Positions 11,442 through 26,045 of a stretch of DNA of 64,000 bases are shown here, one piece after another. The notes below the pieces were generated by a model, which worked only from the letters and a program-made list of their open reading frames with translations, did no database searches and was not told where the DNA came from. The translations under genes and the position numbers were made by a program. Position 1 is the stretch's first letter. The number at the start of each line of letters is the position of its first letter. The stretch comes from Panulirus ornatus. Lineage: Eukaryota > Arthropoda > Malacostraca > Decapoda > Palinuridae. The stretch is taken from positions 8,187,002-8,251,001 of the forward strand of contig NC_092225.1 in the NCBI RefSeq assembly GCF_036320965.1. Direction: 5' to 3'.

Positions 11442-12473
11442 TAACCTGAGCCAGGTACTTGATCTTTCGATCAAGCCGGGTGGAAGGATGAAGAGCTGGG
11501 TGAACTGCAGATCGACTAAAATGACTAGGATTCGAGCTCATGAAAGACGAAATATCATTCAACATACATATCTTCAATTTCTCCACACTGAAAGTCATAT
11601 CATGATTTGCATGTACTTACACAACCAAACAATTTGTTGCATATCTATCAGAGTTCAACTTCCACGTCCCTGCTGTATGGGACGTGGTGCCATGACGTTC
11701 ACAACATACTCAAACACAATAACCTCTGCTCTCGTTAATCATATCCTGTGCATACTGCGAGATCGCACCCTTCTGAAAAGTATTGATATCAGTAATTCTT
11801 AACTCACTTGTGCTTACTTAGAGACATTCACATCAGCCACTGCGCTCCGTTCCTCTTCATCAGAACTTATCTGCCAAATTTATATCTTAAACATGTTATT
11901 GATGATATAAGGACTATAAACGTTGTCGGAGAGCTTTAAGTAAAGTTGGTGCTCAGAATTTATAGTGTCGCCTTCATAGCGCGGCGGACACTTAGGTGTC
12001 TCTGTATCCAACGTCATCGTGTATCTGGCCATCGTCTTCGTGTGTCCATCGTCAGGTGTCACACTTTCAAACCCGCGAGTTAATCCTGGTTATCATCACC
12101 TAAAGAGTTTAAAGTGCACAAGACCCAGGCATTTCGATTTTACCAGTTATGCCCCTTGTAAAAATGTCTTCCCTGGAATTTAACCAGGCTCGAAACTTAA
12201 AGAAATTTCCAACTTTTGATATTTACCAAGCAATACTCCACTTCATTCTTATTTCACTTTTATTAACTATGATGTACTGCAGGCGACACAATACTTCCAC
12301 GGAACACGCTTCAAGTTTTCTACATGGCGTAATTTCATTTTCTTTCAGGTGTGAAATAGTCTCTGACCTGTGTGAATGTGTTCTTGACTACAATTTGTGT
12401 GTTATGGGGATAAAGTTTTACACTCGTATTGCCCTGTCTCTTAACCATGTAGAAATGTTACCGTGTCTTAATC

Positions 12474-12474
<1 letters not shown>

Positions 12475-12520
<46 letters not shown>
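12475..12520. repeat. (TG)n microsatellite
   Basis: A pure dinucleotide run of about 46 bp. Confidence 0.97.
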
Positions 12521-12521
<1 letters not shown>

Positions 12522-12734
12522 ATCACAAACTTACGCATTTGCGTAGAAAGAAGAAGAGTGATTCAAGGAACACCTTTGTCACCAGCAATACAGTATAGCC
12601 ATCGGAAAATATATAAGGAGGGGCGGAAACACTGTTTGGAAACATCAGAAAAGAAATCTATATCAAGCTCCATTGTCAAAGGTTAATTTCCCTCAAGCCA
12701 AGAACCACGTTAGTTCTAGTTTAAATCACTCAGT

Positions 12735-12780
12735 AAGAGGCGTAACTCAGGCAAAATCCAAACCAGCATTATGGATCCTT
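12735..12780. repeat. short dispersed repeat, copy 1
   Basis: cataactcaggcaaaatcc-type sequence followed by a ttatggatcc block. It matches 28022-28065 over about 45 bp with a few differences. Confidence 0.6.
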
Positions 12781-13005
12781 AAATTCTTATTTACTGAGAA
12801 ACAACTGCGTAAAAGATGCTCTTCGATGCTTCTGACTTGATCAGTACGAGATTCGTTAGACGCATCTTCTTCACCCAGCCAAGGTGAGGCTCCTGTGGAC
12901 GGACGGATGAACAACAGCAACGGAGGGACGAGTGATGCTTAACTGTTTGTTACGGTACGTCAGCCACACAGGAGGAGTTATCAGGGAATGAGTAAATATG
13001 GTTAT

Positions 13006-13007
<2 letters not shown>

Positions 13008-13093
<86 letters not shown>
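13008..13093. repeat. (GA)n microsatellite
   Basis: A pure GA run of about 85 bp. Confidence 0.98.
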
Positions 13094-13097
<4 letters not shown>

Positions 13098-14749
13098 AGT
13101 CCATCAGCAATTACGGAAACACATGGTCTAAAGAGAAGGCTGGATATAGGAGGACAGAGTTGGGTGAGAGAAAGGAAAGGGACGAGGTCTTGGTGTTCAC
13201 ACCCGATACCCAACACCCCATCAAATGCTTTAGATGGACTACAACAGAGATTCCATTCCATAAGTCTCTCAGAGTGGATGACTCAACATTTGTAAAGCAA
13301 AACCAGATATCTCCAGGGGACTTTGCTTCGCGATAACCATACTGGCGATGTGAGACGACAGAGTCAATGCGCTTCACGAGATGGGAAATGAGGAGATAAT
13401 CTCCCGCCATAGTGAGATTTCTCAAGCAGGTTTTCTTCGCGGAGCCCAAACTACCGTGTGTCCGTTTTCATCAATATAACTTGCATATAACATCTTTTGG
13501 AAAGCTCATCGCTGTAACGTTCTTCGATTATCCCTCCTTCTGCTGTCAAAAGGCATTGATAGCTTTTCATCACCTTACTAAACTATGGATGAAAACAACT
13601 TCGCTGGCCTACGTAAGACCCAACAAACAACAACTAATTAGACGTCCCACTTGGGTTTCCGATCGTCATAACCAAAGCTTTAACGCACTCCGTCACTTTT
13701 TCATCTCTACCCTTGTCCGATATTGTACGATATTGTTTCATTCTGTGGGACGACAATATAATTTTTGTGATAATCGCGTTTGTTCCGACACCCACTCTTC
13801 CCATTAATCCCTCGAAACATGAACCATGACACTTGAAAAAGATTTCATGATATTCTCTGAGGATTTCTTTGCCGATTTTCCCGAGGATTAGCATCCCTTC
13901 TAATCCTTTAATCCTATAATGCTTCTGTGTTGAGCGGGCAATGTATGTCACTGTTCTCACAAAGACTGTCACCTTCCAATCCAGTCTACGATCACATTTG
14001 TTCTCAGTCCTAAACGAACCCGAGAGTAGGCGCATCGCAAGTATAAAGAAGACACTTTCCCTCCATCTGCCTCTCACTCAAACCTTCATTTACACAGAGA
14101 ATCTCATTAGAGCTACTAATTTTGACGAGGTGAAACACACCTTCTTAACGAACGAAGGAAGTAAACCTACGTCTCCATTCTACACGCCATATGCTTCTGG
14201 TAATTAGATAAGAATATTGAGTTATTAGAAAGAAATATCGAAAAAAAACCTTCTGCAATTTCATCTTTCCTAATTTTCATTTTCTAAAGTTGTTCTTCCG
14301 GATGACAGACCCAGACTTTCTTGTTCCCTGTCTTACGTCCACATATCCGCAGGTGAGCAGGTACCTATGCACCAGCGTAATTATGAAGTCTTCATTTTCT
14401 ACGTTTCATTGTTCCCACTGCTGCCCTCCCAGGGTAAAATCTAATGAAGCAACATCTTTTACTTAAAGTCAGACAAAAATTCCCTTCTATTGCATTTTAA
14501 TGTCTGCATTATGTCATATATCATATGTGCAGCAAATGTCACTGAACCTGTTGACATAAGTCGTTGTTTCTGATGTACTGCGCTGAACCACTGAAGGATA
14601 TCTAATTTCTTGAGGCCCCGGGGATATGTATTGTGTGGAATGTAACCGACGCACACCATCAGTTTGCCAAGTGTTTACGATTTACCTTAACTGAGCAGTC
14701 AAAATGTAATGTTTTGTCCTAGATCTGATGATTCGAGTACGTCGAAGAT

Positions 14750-14764
14750 CTCTGTCTCTGTCTT

Positions 14765-14846
<82 letters not shown>
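14750..14846. repeat. (TCTG)n-(TC)n microsatellite
   Basis: A few TCTG units lead into about 67 bp of pure TC. Confidence 0.97.
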
Positions 14847-14848
<2 letters not shown>

Positions 14849-14869
14849 GCCGCATCAGACGATGAGAAA

Positions 14870-17060
14870 GATCAGGAGGATGGAGGTGGTGTGAGTGAAC
14901 CAGATGGCGTGAGTGAACCCAGAGGACAAAGGGAGTGGAAGAGGTTCAGATGAGGAGGAGACAAATGGTAAATGACTCAACTGGTTTCCACATTGGGAGA
15001 TAATGATATAAAGTAATACAACTATGAACAGTGAGCTGCAGCACCTTAAACATACCTCTGGAGTTAAGCAAAAACTACTTCGACGCATTCATAGATGACT
15101 AAACATAAGTGAACAGTAAGATAGGTTAATTCGACTAAGATGTCTCAGGTTAAATAAAAAGGTAAACAAGTGAAAATCTGTACACAGAATACATAGTTAG
15201 GTATAAGGAAAGAGGAAAGAAAAACTGGATGTTATGGTAGGGACTATGAAGGGGTATTCAAATGGTGGTCGAAGATGGGAGGGGGGGGGGGGGAATTCAA
15301 AGAAATAGGTAATGGGAAGGAACAGAATCTCAAAGGGTATGGGAAGGAGGGCTTAGAATATGGGATGTGAGAGAAACTGCAACGATGGAGTTAGTGGGAA
15401 GAACACGGAACACCGCGTCGGCGGGAGGAATTAAGAATATGGAGGTGTAAGGAATACTGAAAATGGATAATGGTCGAGATCCACCAGACAAGGTAGCGGG
15501 CACGTTGAAGAAAATACAGATGATGGAAGAGGTCCAGATAATATGGCTGATGGAGTGGACTAGGTGGTGGGAAGAATGATCACTGGGGTGGCTGGCGAAG
15601 TCTTCAGATGGAACAGTGTCAATTCAGAAGATAAGGAAGAGGAGCGAGTTGGCATGATGGAGTCGGTGGAAACCATGTAGAAAATGGACATTGTGCGAAG
15701 CAATCACAGCAATGTCGGGGATTCAGAGAATGGATTTAGTTGGGAGAAACTGTAGAGGAATCATATCTGAGCGATGAAAATTATGGAAGTGGAAAGAATG
15801 CGTTCGGAAAAAAGGAGATAATGGGAAGGAATCTAGAGACGGAGGAGGTTGGAGAGGTTCTAGTCGTGGTGGTGGTGGAGGTTCAGAATATTTAGGTGGT
15901 GGACGGAGACCCAAGATGGACTATGGAGTGCTAGCAGATTTTTAAAGACGGTGGGGAAAGGGTATTCAACTGATCACTGTGGTAAGAAGGAGATGGGAAC
16001 AAGAAGTGGCATTCCGGAGATGGAAGTGTTGGGAGGGATTGAGATGGGGAGTAATGGGAAGGTTTAAGATGATGGAGCGAGTCTGGGATCACGAGGAAAT
16101 CAGAACAAAAAGTCGTGGAGCGATTCAGGAAGCTGCTGGGGAGAATATGATGATGGAAGCAGTAGATGGAAGTAATAAGGTAAGGAAGACGAAGGGAATC
16201 ATAATATGTAGGTGGTGGAAAGGGCTCAAAAGATGGAGAAATATGTGGGGATGAGAGCTGCGTGGAGAGAAGGACAAGATTCTACAGTGGGGGAGGTTCA
16301 GACGATGTACGTAGTGAAAAAATGATGAAAGGATTGAAAGGGTTCAAGAGATGCCCCAGTACAGTGATGAGAAGTACATTGGCTTTGGAAAAAAAAGGAA
16401 AAACAATAATTCCTGAGGAGAATTTTTGATTTTACTGAGTACATCAGTCTAAACGCTATCATAACCCATATCACCCACCACTCAGCACTAGCCTTGTTAC
16501 ATGACTTAAAATATATATAGATGTGGGAAACGAAAAGAAGTTCATTAAACATCGCGTGAAAAATGTTAACTCGCAAATACACGAATGTGAAGGGAGCGAT
16601 TCAGTTTCTCCAGAAAGTGAGAATGTTTCAGTAAATGGGTGTGGTGGTGACGAAGAGGGATATGAAGATGGAGATGATGAGGAAGGACTTGCATCATATG
16701 GACAGTAGGACTCATATGAAAGAGGCGATGGGAGAAATTAGAGTGAGTTAAGGGGGAGGGATTTACATGACTGTATTTGAGAGATTCAAAGAATAGGATG
16801 ATGAGAAGGTTTAAAAGAAGAGTGATGAGAGGTAGTAGAGGGATTCAGGTTATCATGGTAGTGAGAGGGATTCAAAAGATGGAGGCATTGGGGGAGGGAT
16901 ACAGATGGAAGTAACGAGAGCAGTTCAGATGATGAAAGAGTTATGTGACTTAGAAGATGGAGATCTGGGGAGAGTATCAGACGATGATGGGTAGATGAAA
17001 GTTGATGTAGTTGATGGGTGGGTATTAGATAATGATGGGGAGATGGGAGAACTTCCTTTT
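14870..17060. repeat. G/A-rich degenerate array, about 2.2 kb
   Basis: The + strand is strongly purine-rich, and motifs such as gatggaggtggtgg, gggattcagatgatgg and ggttcagaagatgg recur irregularly every 25-60 bp. It looks like a very old minisatellite. Scattered open frames rich in Gly, Arg, Glu and Trp are a product of this composition. No coding evidence. Confidence 0.65.
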
Positions 17061-20000
17061 TTGGGTTGCGTCGTGAGAGTACCTAATGCATGTCGACCAA
17101 AAGGGTGGGGCCTTCACCTGGGGTACGGTGTGTGGTGCAGAGCTACCACTGCTCCGTCACTGGAGTCTGTCTGTACAGCCGGAGTGGAGTGGACGTGGCA
17201 ACATCTTCGCTCTAATGAGCTCCGCACCACTTGAGCTGACGGGGTCACTCATCTCTGACCTTTCCTCAAGGCTGCTGTGGTTAACACATTCCAGAACTAT
17301 TTTTTAAAGATCTCGCAGAAGTGGGAATCCCAAGTTCTGAGGAAAGTTTTTTCTAAGCTACTGACCTAATTGTTCACAGTTCTTAAACATCTTAGCTCTA
17401 CATTGATATATCCAAAAGCCTGAATGTTGTTTCTGGTTTTTCTCTTCGAAACCAAAAATTAACTGTCGTAGTTAAGGGGAATGTTGCCCTTTGGACTGAC
17501 CCGAAATTCCTATAACATACACCTTTCTTCCTTGCTGTACCACCGACAGAAGCGGGGGTACAGTATCCTGATGTACCGAAGACACACGGACGACAACAGT
17601 AAATTGTAAGCAGACATCAGGTTGCGAGGACAATGAGGAAGCGACAGAACTCTTGTGGAAACTTTGTGTTGCATGGGTGATTGTGACGTTAGTGATCACG
17701 ATTTGCATCACCTTACAACTGGATCTAAACAAACTCCAGTGTAGGTCAAAGACATGGCTGACGAATTTACCCCAGGCATATACAAATAGACGAATGTATG
17801 ACACAGTGACAGGAGGCCACAATCAACTGTGTGTGACAGGACCTTCAAGGGTCAACACGTTTCTGAGCCTATCACCAGATGTCCACACAAGAAGAATTCT
17901 TAATGAGGCAACTAATCTGTTGGTCCACATTATGACATCATTTACGTGAAAGGATGAGGTAATGTTCAATGAACTATTTACAGAATATATTACATCTAGA
18001 ATTACATTGCGTGTCTCCAGTTCGGTCACCATATTTGAAGAAACATAACCAGGAAGAGGTGAACTAAGATGTTTCCTGAAATAAAGGATATAAGTTACGA
18101 GGGGAGGTTACAGGATGATATATTTGCTCAAAATAGTAGAAAAAATTATAAAGGGAAACACAATTACAGCTTTTAGTTTTCTGAATCAAACCGACAATGT
18201 CAACGGTGAACAGTGTTTTTAAATCAGTAGAAATAAATCAGTAAAAATGAGAGACCAAAGCAAGAAAATTCGTGTTTTTAAACAGAGATGACGTAGCTTA
18301 GCAAGGATATTAACCAGCTCAGAGGCATACTTCCTTAGGGCTCTAAGCCTTGCCTACTTGGAGCTGACAAAGTACTCGAAAGACATCGTGCGAGTTTGAT
18401 ACAGATGGAATTACTAAGTCTGTAACCAGTTTCTGCATTTAGTCGTTAAACTTCCCATATGAAAGTAAGTAAAGTATGTAATGAAATACCTGTCATGAAT
18501 GGTAACATCCCAAGCAATATTAACCCACTGAGGTCTGATTAAGACCCTTTATGACCTCTGTAATCCTTTAGCGCTACCGCTCACTATATGAACACGGGAT
18601 GCACAATAAATGTGCCGAGGTTACCGGCACAAATTAATCAAATCAGTAGGACGAGATGGGAGAGGATGATTAAACAGGAAAACAAGGTGCCAAGAGAAGG
18701 CAGATATATCAGTTAAAGAGCTAGCCACAGATTGGTCAGTTCGGAAGAGAGGAGTCAAGACTGAATTACAGAAGTTATTGGAGATGTTGTTGGCTAGGGA
18801 ACAGAAAGGTTTGTCAGGAGGAGGTCAAGTCAAGGGTGTGCTTAACTTTCAAAGGAATAGCAGATAAAAAAGGAGTGCGATTCAGGAGAAGGGAAGAGTT
18901 TCATGGACTGATACGCTCTGTCCCTGATGTGACAGGCATCAGAGAAAAAGGAAATTAAATAGAAGAGATGTATGACCCTAGACCAGCCATGATAATCTCT
19001 GCTATACTATCAACGCCACGCGAGGCATCCCGGCCAGAGAAGCAGTACCAGACCCACAGAAAGTCAGTAAAGGTGGCGCTCCCTCATGATCGGTGGGTTC
19101 TCCCAAAGTGACAAGTTACGTTTCGAGGTTGAGGGAATAGAAGATGGGAGTTCCCGATCAGAAATGATGGGAATAAGTTCGTGGTCAGAAGACTCTTAAG
19201 TGGGAAGAAATAGTCTTATGCATAGTGCGATGGCTTGGAGGGGGAAAAAAAAAGAGGTATGAGGAGAGTGGTGGTGATGGTGGCCGTAATGACTGAGAAC
19301 ATGGCTTTGGGTGTTGGATTGTCTCTGGAGGTGGTACCTATGATGTCAGTCTATCAAGTTTCTATTATCGTATATTGTTTGCGAGTTATTGTGTTAAAAG
19401 CAACGTGTCCGCGGACAGACAGTGGGAAACGCACGTAGAGGTGACGACTCGATGTCCCGGCTGCACTTCTGTAGTGTAGGGACGTCACAAGATCTTCAGA
19501 TTCTCATTCCCTCCCACAAAATTAGGGGTTTAAAAAGATGCAGTTAAACTTTTTTTTCTTACCCAAATTTTGAAGAATCTTTGGACTCATTGCTTCTAAA
19601 TCGTCAGAAATCCAACGTATAACACATTTTCATATGGTATCCCTCAACAAAGCTCTCCCTCCAGATACTGTGTTTACTTTATTCCCTGATCTACACTAAT
19701 CTAAACTGCGTACTAGGATCCACCTCATTCCATATGACGCCATTGCCTGTGTGCTGTTGTCATTGGTCATTACTTAGATGAAAAAATATATATGAAAATC
19801 CGCAGTGTATGGTCAATAGTAATTACTAACTTAGGGTAAGACGAGAGAGTTCTATTCTCATAGGCCGACCTCCTGTTAAGTTAGATCTTACTGGACAGAA
19901 ACAAAATGGAACTGCTCAACTTCATATCTTTATTGTCCGATATGTACAGTAAGAATTACAGGAAAGCTGCTTACCAATAACATTAACAAAATAACAACAC

Positions 20001-23000
20001 CAACCATGTACAAAATTTTGCGCAAGTTGAGCATCAATGTCTTGATATTCCTCATTCACAACCTAACCTAACCAATCAAGTTGGACCAATTTTGTTTTAC
20101 AACGTCTCGGCTGTGGCACAAACAACGGGACAGATGTTGTTGACATAGCAGACAACGATGCAAAAGTAAGGAGCTGCCAACGAGAACTAGGAGATGTAGA
20201 CTGAAACGAGGGTTCCTGGGGCGCTGAACGTAGTCCGTGAACGTCGAACGTATGTACCTGATGGTGCTGAAGATGGGGGAGACACTGTGGCTCACGAACG
20301 GTAAAGGTACCTCAAACGTTCTCCTGAATTACAGCTCCGTCTCAGTCACGTCTTCTGAAAGATCAGGAGGGATTATTTGTCTCTATCGTACATGATGAAC
20401 ATTATGTATAACAATTCCCCCCATCCAACGGTAGCACGGCGCAAGACGGGCTTTGACATGAAGGCACAGCTAACAGCTATGAATTAAATCTGTTTTGTTA
20501 TTGTAATACACTTTAGGTAAATACAGACTGGTCCACTCACCTTAAATGAATATTGTTGACTATACGGATCATACCACGCCTTCAGTGTTGGTGGAAAGTT
20601 CACCCAAACTCTTCTTAAGTTTCTCTCCAACAGGTCCAAAAGCCTCTGTAGCGAACGTAGAGTTTTGTCACACTCTGCGGCACTGCACGCACCATCAGGG
20701 AACTAGAACGACACCCGTGTCTATAAACCTCCTTCTTTGTGCAACTTTAACTCTTGCTTAATCACCTGCACATCCTTCTCTACTAATCCAAAAGTTACAT
20801 GATTTCTGTATCTCGTTTCCTAAATGCAACTGTGGGTGGTGAGTGGCAATTGAAGGTATAATTTCGGGACATGGGGTTCCCTATGTCAATGTGATTTGGA
20901 AAAAGCTTGTCCAGTTGAGTGCCAATCGGGAATGCGTGGTTTGATAAAGAATACTTAAATGAGTAGAGCGGGGAAGTAGAGGTGGGGATCATTGGATGTT
21001 ATTGGAATATATGCTGACTGACAGGCAGGCGAAAGGAGAGATTGTTAGATGTGAAAGTACTTAGAAAGGTACCATATGGAATGTCTGATCATGTCTTGGT
21101 AAATGAAAGGGTGGAAGTTTTGGTAGGTTTAAGAAGAAAGATGATGATGTATATGTGAAAAAAGGTGGTAAGAGTGAGTGAGCTTAGAAAAGTGCCCTGT
21201 GTGCCAAGATAGAAATAGAGGTTGAGTGAAGAATGGCAGTGATAGTGAAAGAAACCTAGAATGGAAGAAGAGTAGAAGTGTGTGTGGTGGGCGAACGATG
21301 GGATGTGGAAGTATGAGAAAGGGCAGTAAGTGGTGGAATGAGAGCGTTAGATCGCCTGTTAAAGAGAAAAGGGAGGTGTAGGAAAGGTATTGGCAGGAGA
21401 ATGCAAGTGATACGGAGGAGTACAAGGGAAAGCGGCAGGTCAAGATAAAGGTATTAGAGCTGAAAATGAGGGTAACCAAGAAACGGGCTTAGAAACTAAT
21501 AGAGAACTTTAGAGAGAATAAGAAAATGTTTCGAACGAAAATGAAAAGTCTGTAGAAAACAGAAGAAATGGGGGCGACAGTAAGAGGAACGCGAATGTGG
21601 AAGTGGTAACAGGGAGTCAAATGTGAAGAAAAGAGATAACCTTTGTGCAGTCAATAATAAAATTCAAAGGCCTGTTGACAGAACCTGATCTAACAATGGA
21701 AAAAGCAGTGGAGTTAGTTATTGCCATAAAACAGCAGAATACAATGCTCAGTAACTGAAGCAGCCACAACAGTCCACTTCAAAAACCACAAGTAGAGAGT
21801 TCGCGTGGAATAAAGTTCTACCCAGAGCTCATGTTCTCCAAGGTTTAAACCTGAAGTGCAGCCTTTTTCTCGGGGTTTATTTTGTTTAAGTATATAGCAT
21901 GTAGGCAGAAATTTTCCCTTCAGGGAGAATATATGCTTTGAATGCTTGCAAGGTAGTCAATAGAATTCCACACACACCTGGCACACTAACTAATGCTGAT
22001 GACGAGGAATTTACCTCTGCAGCTTCAGTTTATTAAGTTCAAATCACGACGATGATAATTGATGCAAAGCGCATCTTATTCCTTATTGCCTGAGCTAACC
22101 AGGTGATGGACCAGAGCCTTTCACCTAGAGGTAGAGGTGAGGCTCAATGGATGTAAGACACTGTTGGACGCAGAAAAATAAGTACCACCTATCCTGAGGA
22201 GTGACAAGGATTTTGAAACTTCGTAGATGAAAAGCTTCTTAACAGATCTTAACTCGTTGTTTCCCTACTTATAATGGAATGGGATTTTCAGTTAAGGATG
22301 TTGCTGAGGTGGGAGACATAGTGGAGGACCAAGACGCTGTGCACACCACAGGGTGAAGCCCTCTACAGGGAACCACCTGACGAAGGTACCTCCTGTACTA
22401 GGTTACCGAGTATGGTAGGCCAACCGGTCAACAACAATGCTATAAGGTCGACGGCATATTGAAAAAAAAAAAAAGCAAACAAACCCGACAATCATATCTA
22501 GTTAAAAATTCCAAGAATATAACACACAAGATACAATTACTGTATTACATAAACTTACGTGGAAATATAACAGTACGTATTTATAAAACATGTTATGAAA
22601 TATAGTCGTCTGTTGCAGTGATGATATCTAATGAACTTCTGGTTAGCCTAGCTGGCTCATGGGCCAGGATGGGTACCTGTAGAAATGTTGGGTTTCGCCG
22701 AACGAGTATTCATTTGGTCACTTTATTTCATAGATATAAAGAGATCCCCGGGGATCCACGAGAGTACAACTCGATCCTCGTACAGTAAAAATAGGTAATT
22801 ATACAACTAGGTAATTAGCTGGGTTCATATATACTATGGTGGTTGAAGAGGGTGAAAGCCATGCGAATATACTGAGTAAATACTCTAATGGTCACAGGGC
22901 TCTGTCCTGAGGTCAGAAATCAAGGCAGGTCAGGTACATTGCGTGGGTGGGTTGAGAAAATTACATGGACAATGTAAAGGTTCCCCTCTCCTATTTCTTT

Positions 23001-24739
23001 ATCTGACTCTTGTTCCTTCTTCAACTGAATCTTGATTGTACCTGATAAACACAATGTCAGTATAAATTCCTTGAACCAAAAAGCAACCATTATTAGTATG
23101 ACATCAGGTAATTTCAACTAATTCCTTTTATTAACACCTTTGTGAGAATTGATTTCTGGCCGATGTGAAGAATTTCAGTTATCTCTGCTCGTGACTCATG
23201 GTTAAGAAGAATTTCATTCTTTAGGAATCACGTCATTCCCCTGCCACACATTACACACATTCGAGAAGTGACGGATTCTGGCAGCGAGAACCTTCATAAT
23301 GGATTTAAGTCATCAGTCAGAGTAGGTCTGTTTGGAACAAACTTTTGAACTTGCTTCAGCCAAGGTGTTTTGCTTGGGGTAGCTAATTGCAACATTCCAA
23401 TAATTAATTCATAGTATATCTAATATCTATACATACTCTACCCCTCAGCATATCGTGATCTTTTACTGGGTCAATTAGGCCAACTTTATTGATATGTATT
23501 GCCTAAAAATAGAATCGTTTACTATGCTACTCAATCGCCGTAACGTAGCTTGCTATATGCCATTGTTTTTGAAATGACGCAGACCATGACCCGAACACAT
23601 AAAAGCTGAAGCTTTTATACTTATTTTAGTCTAAATCTATCTATGACTTCCTATAACATAAGCCATCCCAAGTGCTCCAGAATCATAGTAATACAACAGT
23701 AATGTTGGGGATGAACAGCTTTGCGGGCCCAAGTGTATCAGAATTCACACGTCAGGTCCCTCCAGTACTTGGACCAGACTGACGTGAGAGCACTTTCTGG
23801 TGATGTACAGATGAGGGTAAGTGACGATAAGAGTCCGACGCAAGATATCTAAAATAGAACAGGGATCTAAAAGAGGACTAGCGATTATATCAGTACCGGC
23901 TTCCCCCAACTACGGTAAATCTTCACGTGTACTCCACAACCATCACCATTGTTTTGTTAGAGAAAAAAAAGAAAGAAGTATGTGATATCTCTCCGAGATT
24001 AGGTAAGCGTACACCAAAGGAAAATCAAAAGGTATTAACGTAGCAAATTACTTTAAATGTACAGTATCCATGATGTTGAAACACATATGAAACATCCTCC
24101 AATCATGTTTCAAAGTAATAAGAGAGCAGTATTTTAAATGTAGGCTATATATAATGTTGAAACACATATGAAACATCTTTCAGTCATGTTTCAAGGCATT
24201 TTTGGCGGATGACTTTGACGTCAATATCACAGGGACGAACGTGACGGTCTGAAGAGACATCTGGTCTGAATACTCAAACGCGGCCACTCGATAGCCAATC
24301 ACATCTCCAATTAAACAATGAAATACAGCGTGCAGCTGTCGTGTCCCGGCTGGGCGCTGACACCACCACCACCGCGCGGAGTCTTGAACACGTCTGTACA
24401 CAGTGTATACCCTTCTACCTCAATGCATAACCCTGAATGACCTAGATTCGCTACAGTAAATAGCTTCAAAATAACCCGGACTCAAGAACAGATAAATCTA
24501 ACACTTCAGTAGCTGACTTAAAGATTTCAGTTCCTTCGGCCGTCTCTTGTGTCTACAACCATTGTTAGGGGTTTTGGTATTCAGGTCATAGTTAGTTCAG
24601 GTCAGTGAAGATGTCACTACCCCATATACAGGGGTCACTTCCTATCACTACAGTGAAGACTCTAACGTCACAGTCAACCCGTCCCTCGAGCAAATGGTTG
24701 CGAGGTGATCGGTTGCATCACGCCAAAAAAAAAACTTGA
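17061..24739. other. long intergenic stretch, no gene recognised
   Basis: The composition is mixed. A slightly GC-richer island lies near 17080-17260 without splice-bounded coding. G/A-rich patches at 18650-19420 and 21000-21650 resemble the 14.9-17.0 kb array in texture. A two-copy repeat around tgttgaaacacatatgaaac lies at about 24070 and 24150. The open frames are short and featureless. Confidence 0.5.
24050..24200. repeat. two-copy tandem repeat, ~83 bp unit
   Basis: The block atgttgaaacacatatgaaa with catc and, further on, catgtttcaa occurs twice. Each copy also has a short inverted relation between gaaac and gtttc. Confidence 0.75.
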
Positions 24740-24900
24740 GATAACCTAGATGATGAGATTAGGTGTGATCATACCTGGATGATGACGGTAGATGATGATA
24801 ATGTCTGAAAGACGAGAGCAGGTGTGATAAAGCCTTGCTAATGAGAGTAGGTGTGATAATGCCTGGATGATAAGAACAGGTGGTGACGATGTTAAAATGA
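24740..24900. repeat. GATGA-rich degenerate minisatellite, copy 1
   Basis: About five units of the type cctggatgatgagagcaggt plus gtgataatg. The part at about 24805-24890 is nearly identical to 28550-28640. Confidence 0.7.
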
Positions 24901-24959
24901 TTACCCAGAGATATATGAATGAATGTAATGACGGACGACCATAGTTTTGGTCGGATTAT

Positions 24960-26045
24960 GAAGGTGATTTGAAAACAAGCGTTACAAATATGCAGTTGGG
25001 TTTACCTTATCAACGATCATCATTATGGTTTTCGACAAAGTCCTGCATGACAGATTATTTTGCTTGATTTCTTTAATGATTTCAAAGCATGATGATGAAG
25101 CACTCAATAAAGTACCTCGTCAAAGATTACCAGCTAAATCACGTCACACAGTACTGATGACTCGTTATGAAATTGTTTGACGGGTTGTAAACAAAGATTA
25201 GCGAATAACAGTCAAGACTCGGAAGTGATTACAAATAATTGGCGAGCCAAAGGGATCAGTCTTAAGACAGGTCCTCTTTTTCGTACACAAATACACTGAT
25301 TAACGACTGCGTTGTAAAACATCAAGATTCGCAAAGGACACAAAGCTGGGATATAAAGCGATAAAAAGCTGAGTGTACCCAGTTGCAAGCTGACACGGAC
25401 AAACCGATAAACAAGGTGACAAATGAAGATCAATATAAGTAAGTACAAAGTTTTAAACACTGGTGGTAAACACGGAAAGAGAAGAGACGGTATGAACTGC
25501 GTTGGGATACTAAAGATAAATGAGGAGAAAGACGAGTTCATAATCTCTCCTTACCTAGAAAAAGAGGTGAACTGAACCGATGGTTAAGGCTTTCGATTCT
25601 TCATGTCTGTTCAGTTCACTGATGTATCTAATGGTAACAATACTTGAAAAAGAAACAGGGGTAGAACAGAGAACAGTGGCGAGCTACCAAGATAATACTC
25701 ATACTGAGAAACAAATTCTATGACAGCCGGCTAGACGACATACACTTATTCTCCTTAAAAAGGAGGCAGTTAGGATCTGGAGCTTTGATAATTTCGACTT
25801 AAATAGCTATCTTAGCTGGGATTTGGGCGACTCTACTCTTGGTAATGATACACAAACGTTTTGATTCGAGTGAGGCAAAGTAATTTTTCCTCACATACGG
25901 TTCAATGGTAAAGAGAAAACAATGCCATTTGCTGCTCTGTGACTTGGCGAGAAAATTATTTGAAAACTACATGGCAATACTGCATAGCACAACCTTCACT
26001 GGACACTCAACAAAAAAGAGTATCGTAACCTTTAGGTAAATGGAA
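24960..26045 (+). mobile_element. decayed LINE reverse-transcriptase fragment (CR1/jockey-like)
   Basis: Reading the + strand in shifting frames, I see VFDKVLHDRLF (near DFSKAFDKVPHDRL) at about 25028. Then come GEPKGSVL (near GVPQGSVLGP) and RFAKDTKLG at about 25325, where the usual FADD has become FAKD. These are followed by ATKIILILRNKFYDSRL with HLFSLKRRQL at about 25690-25780, FDNFDLNSYL, and SSEAK with a degraded FFF block near 25885. It covers most of the RT and thumb domains, with many stops. The FAKD change removes one catalytic aspartate, so it is inactive. It is the same family as the copy at 4030-5095 or a close relative. Confidence 0.82.

Noticed and set aside
17080..17300. GC-richer island with two overlapping open frames as a possible exon
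   Set aside because: No frame is favoured, and no consensus acceptor and donor bound it. It could be untranslated or an old element.
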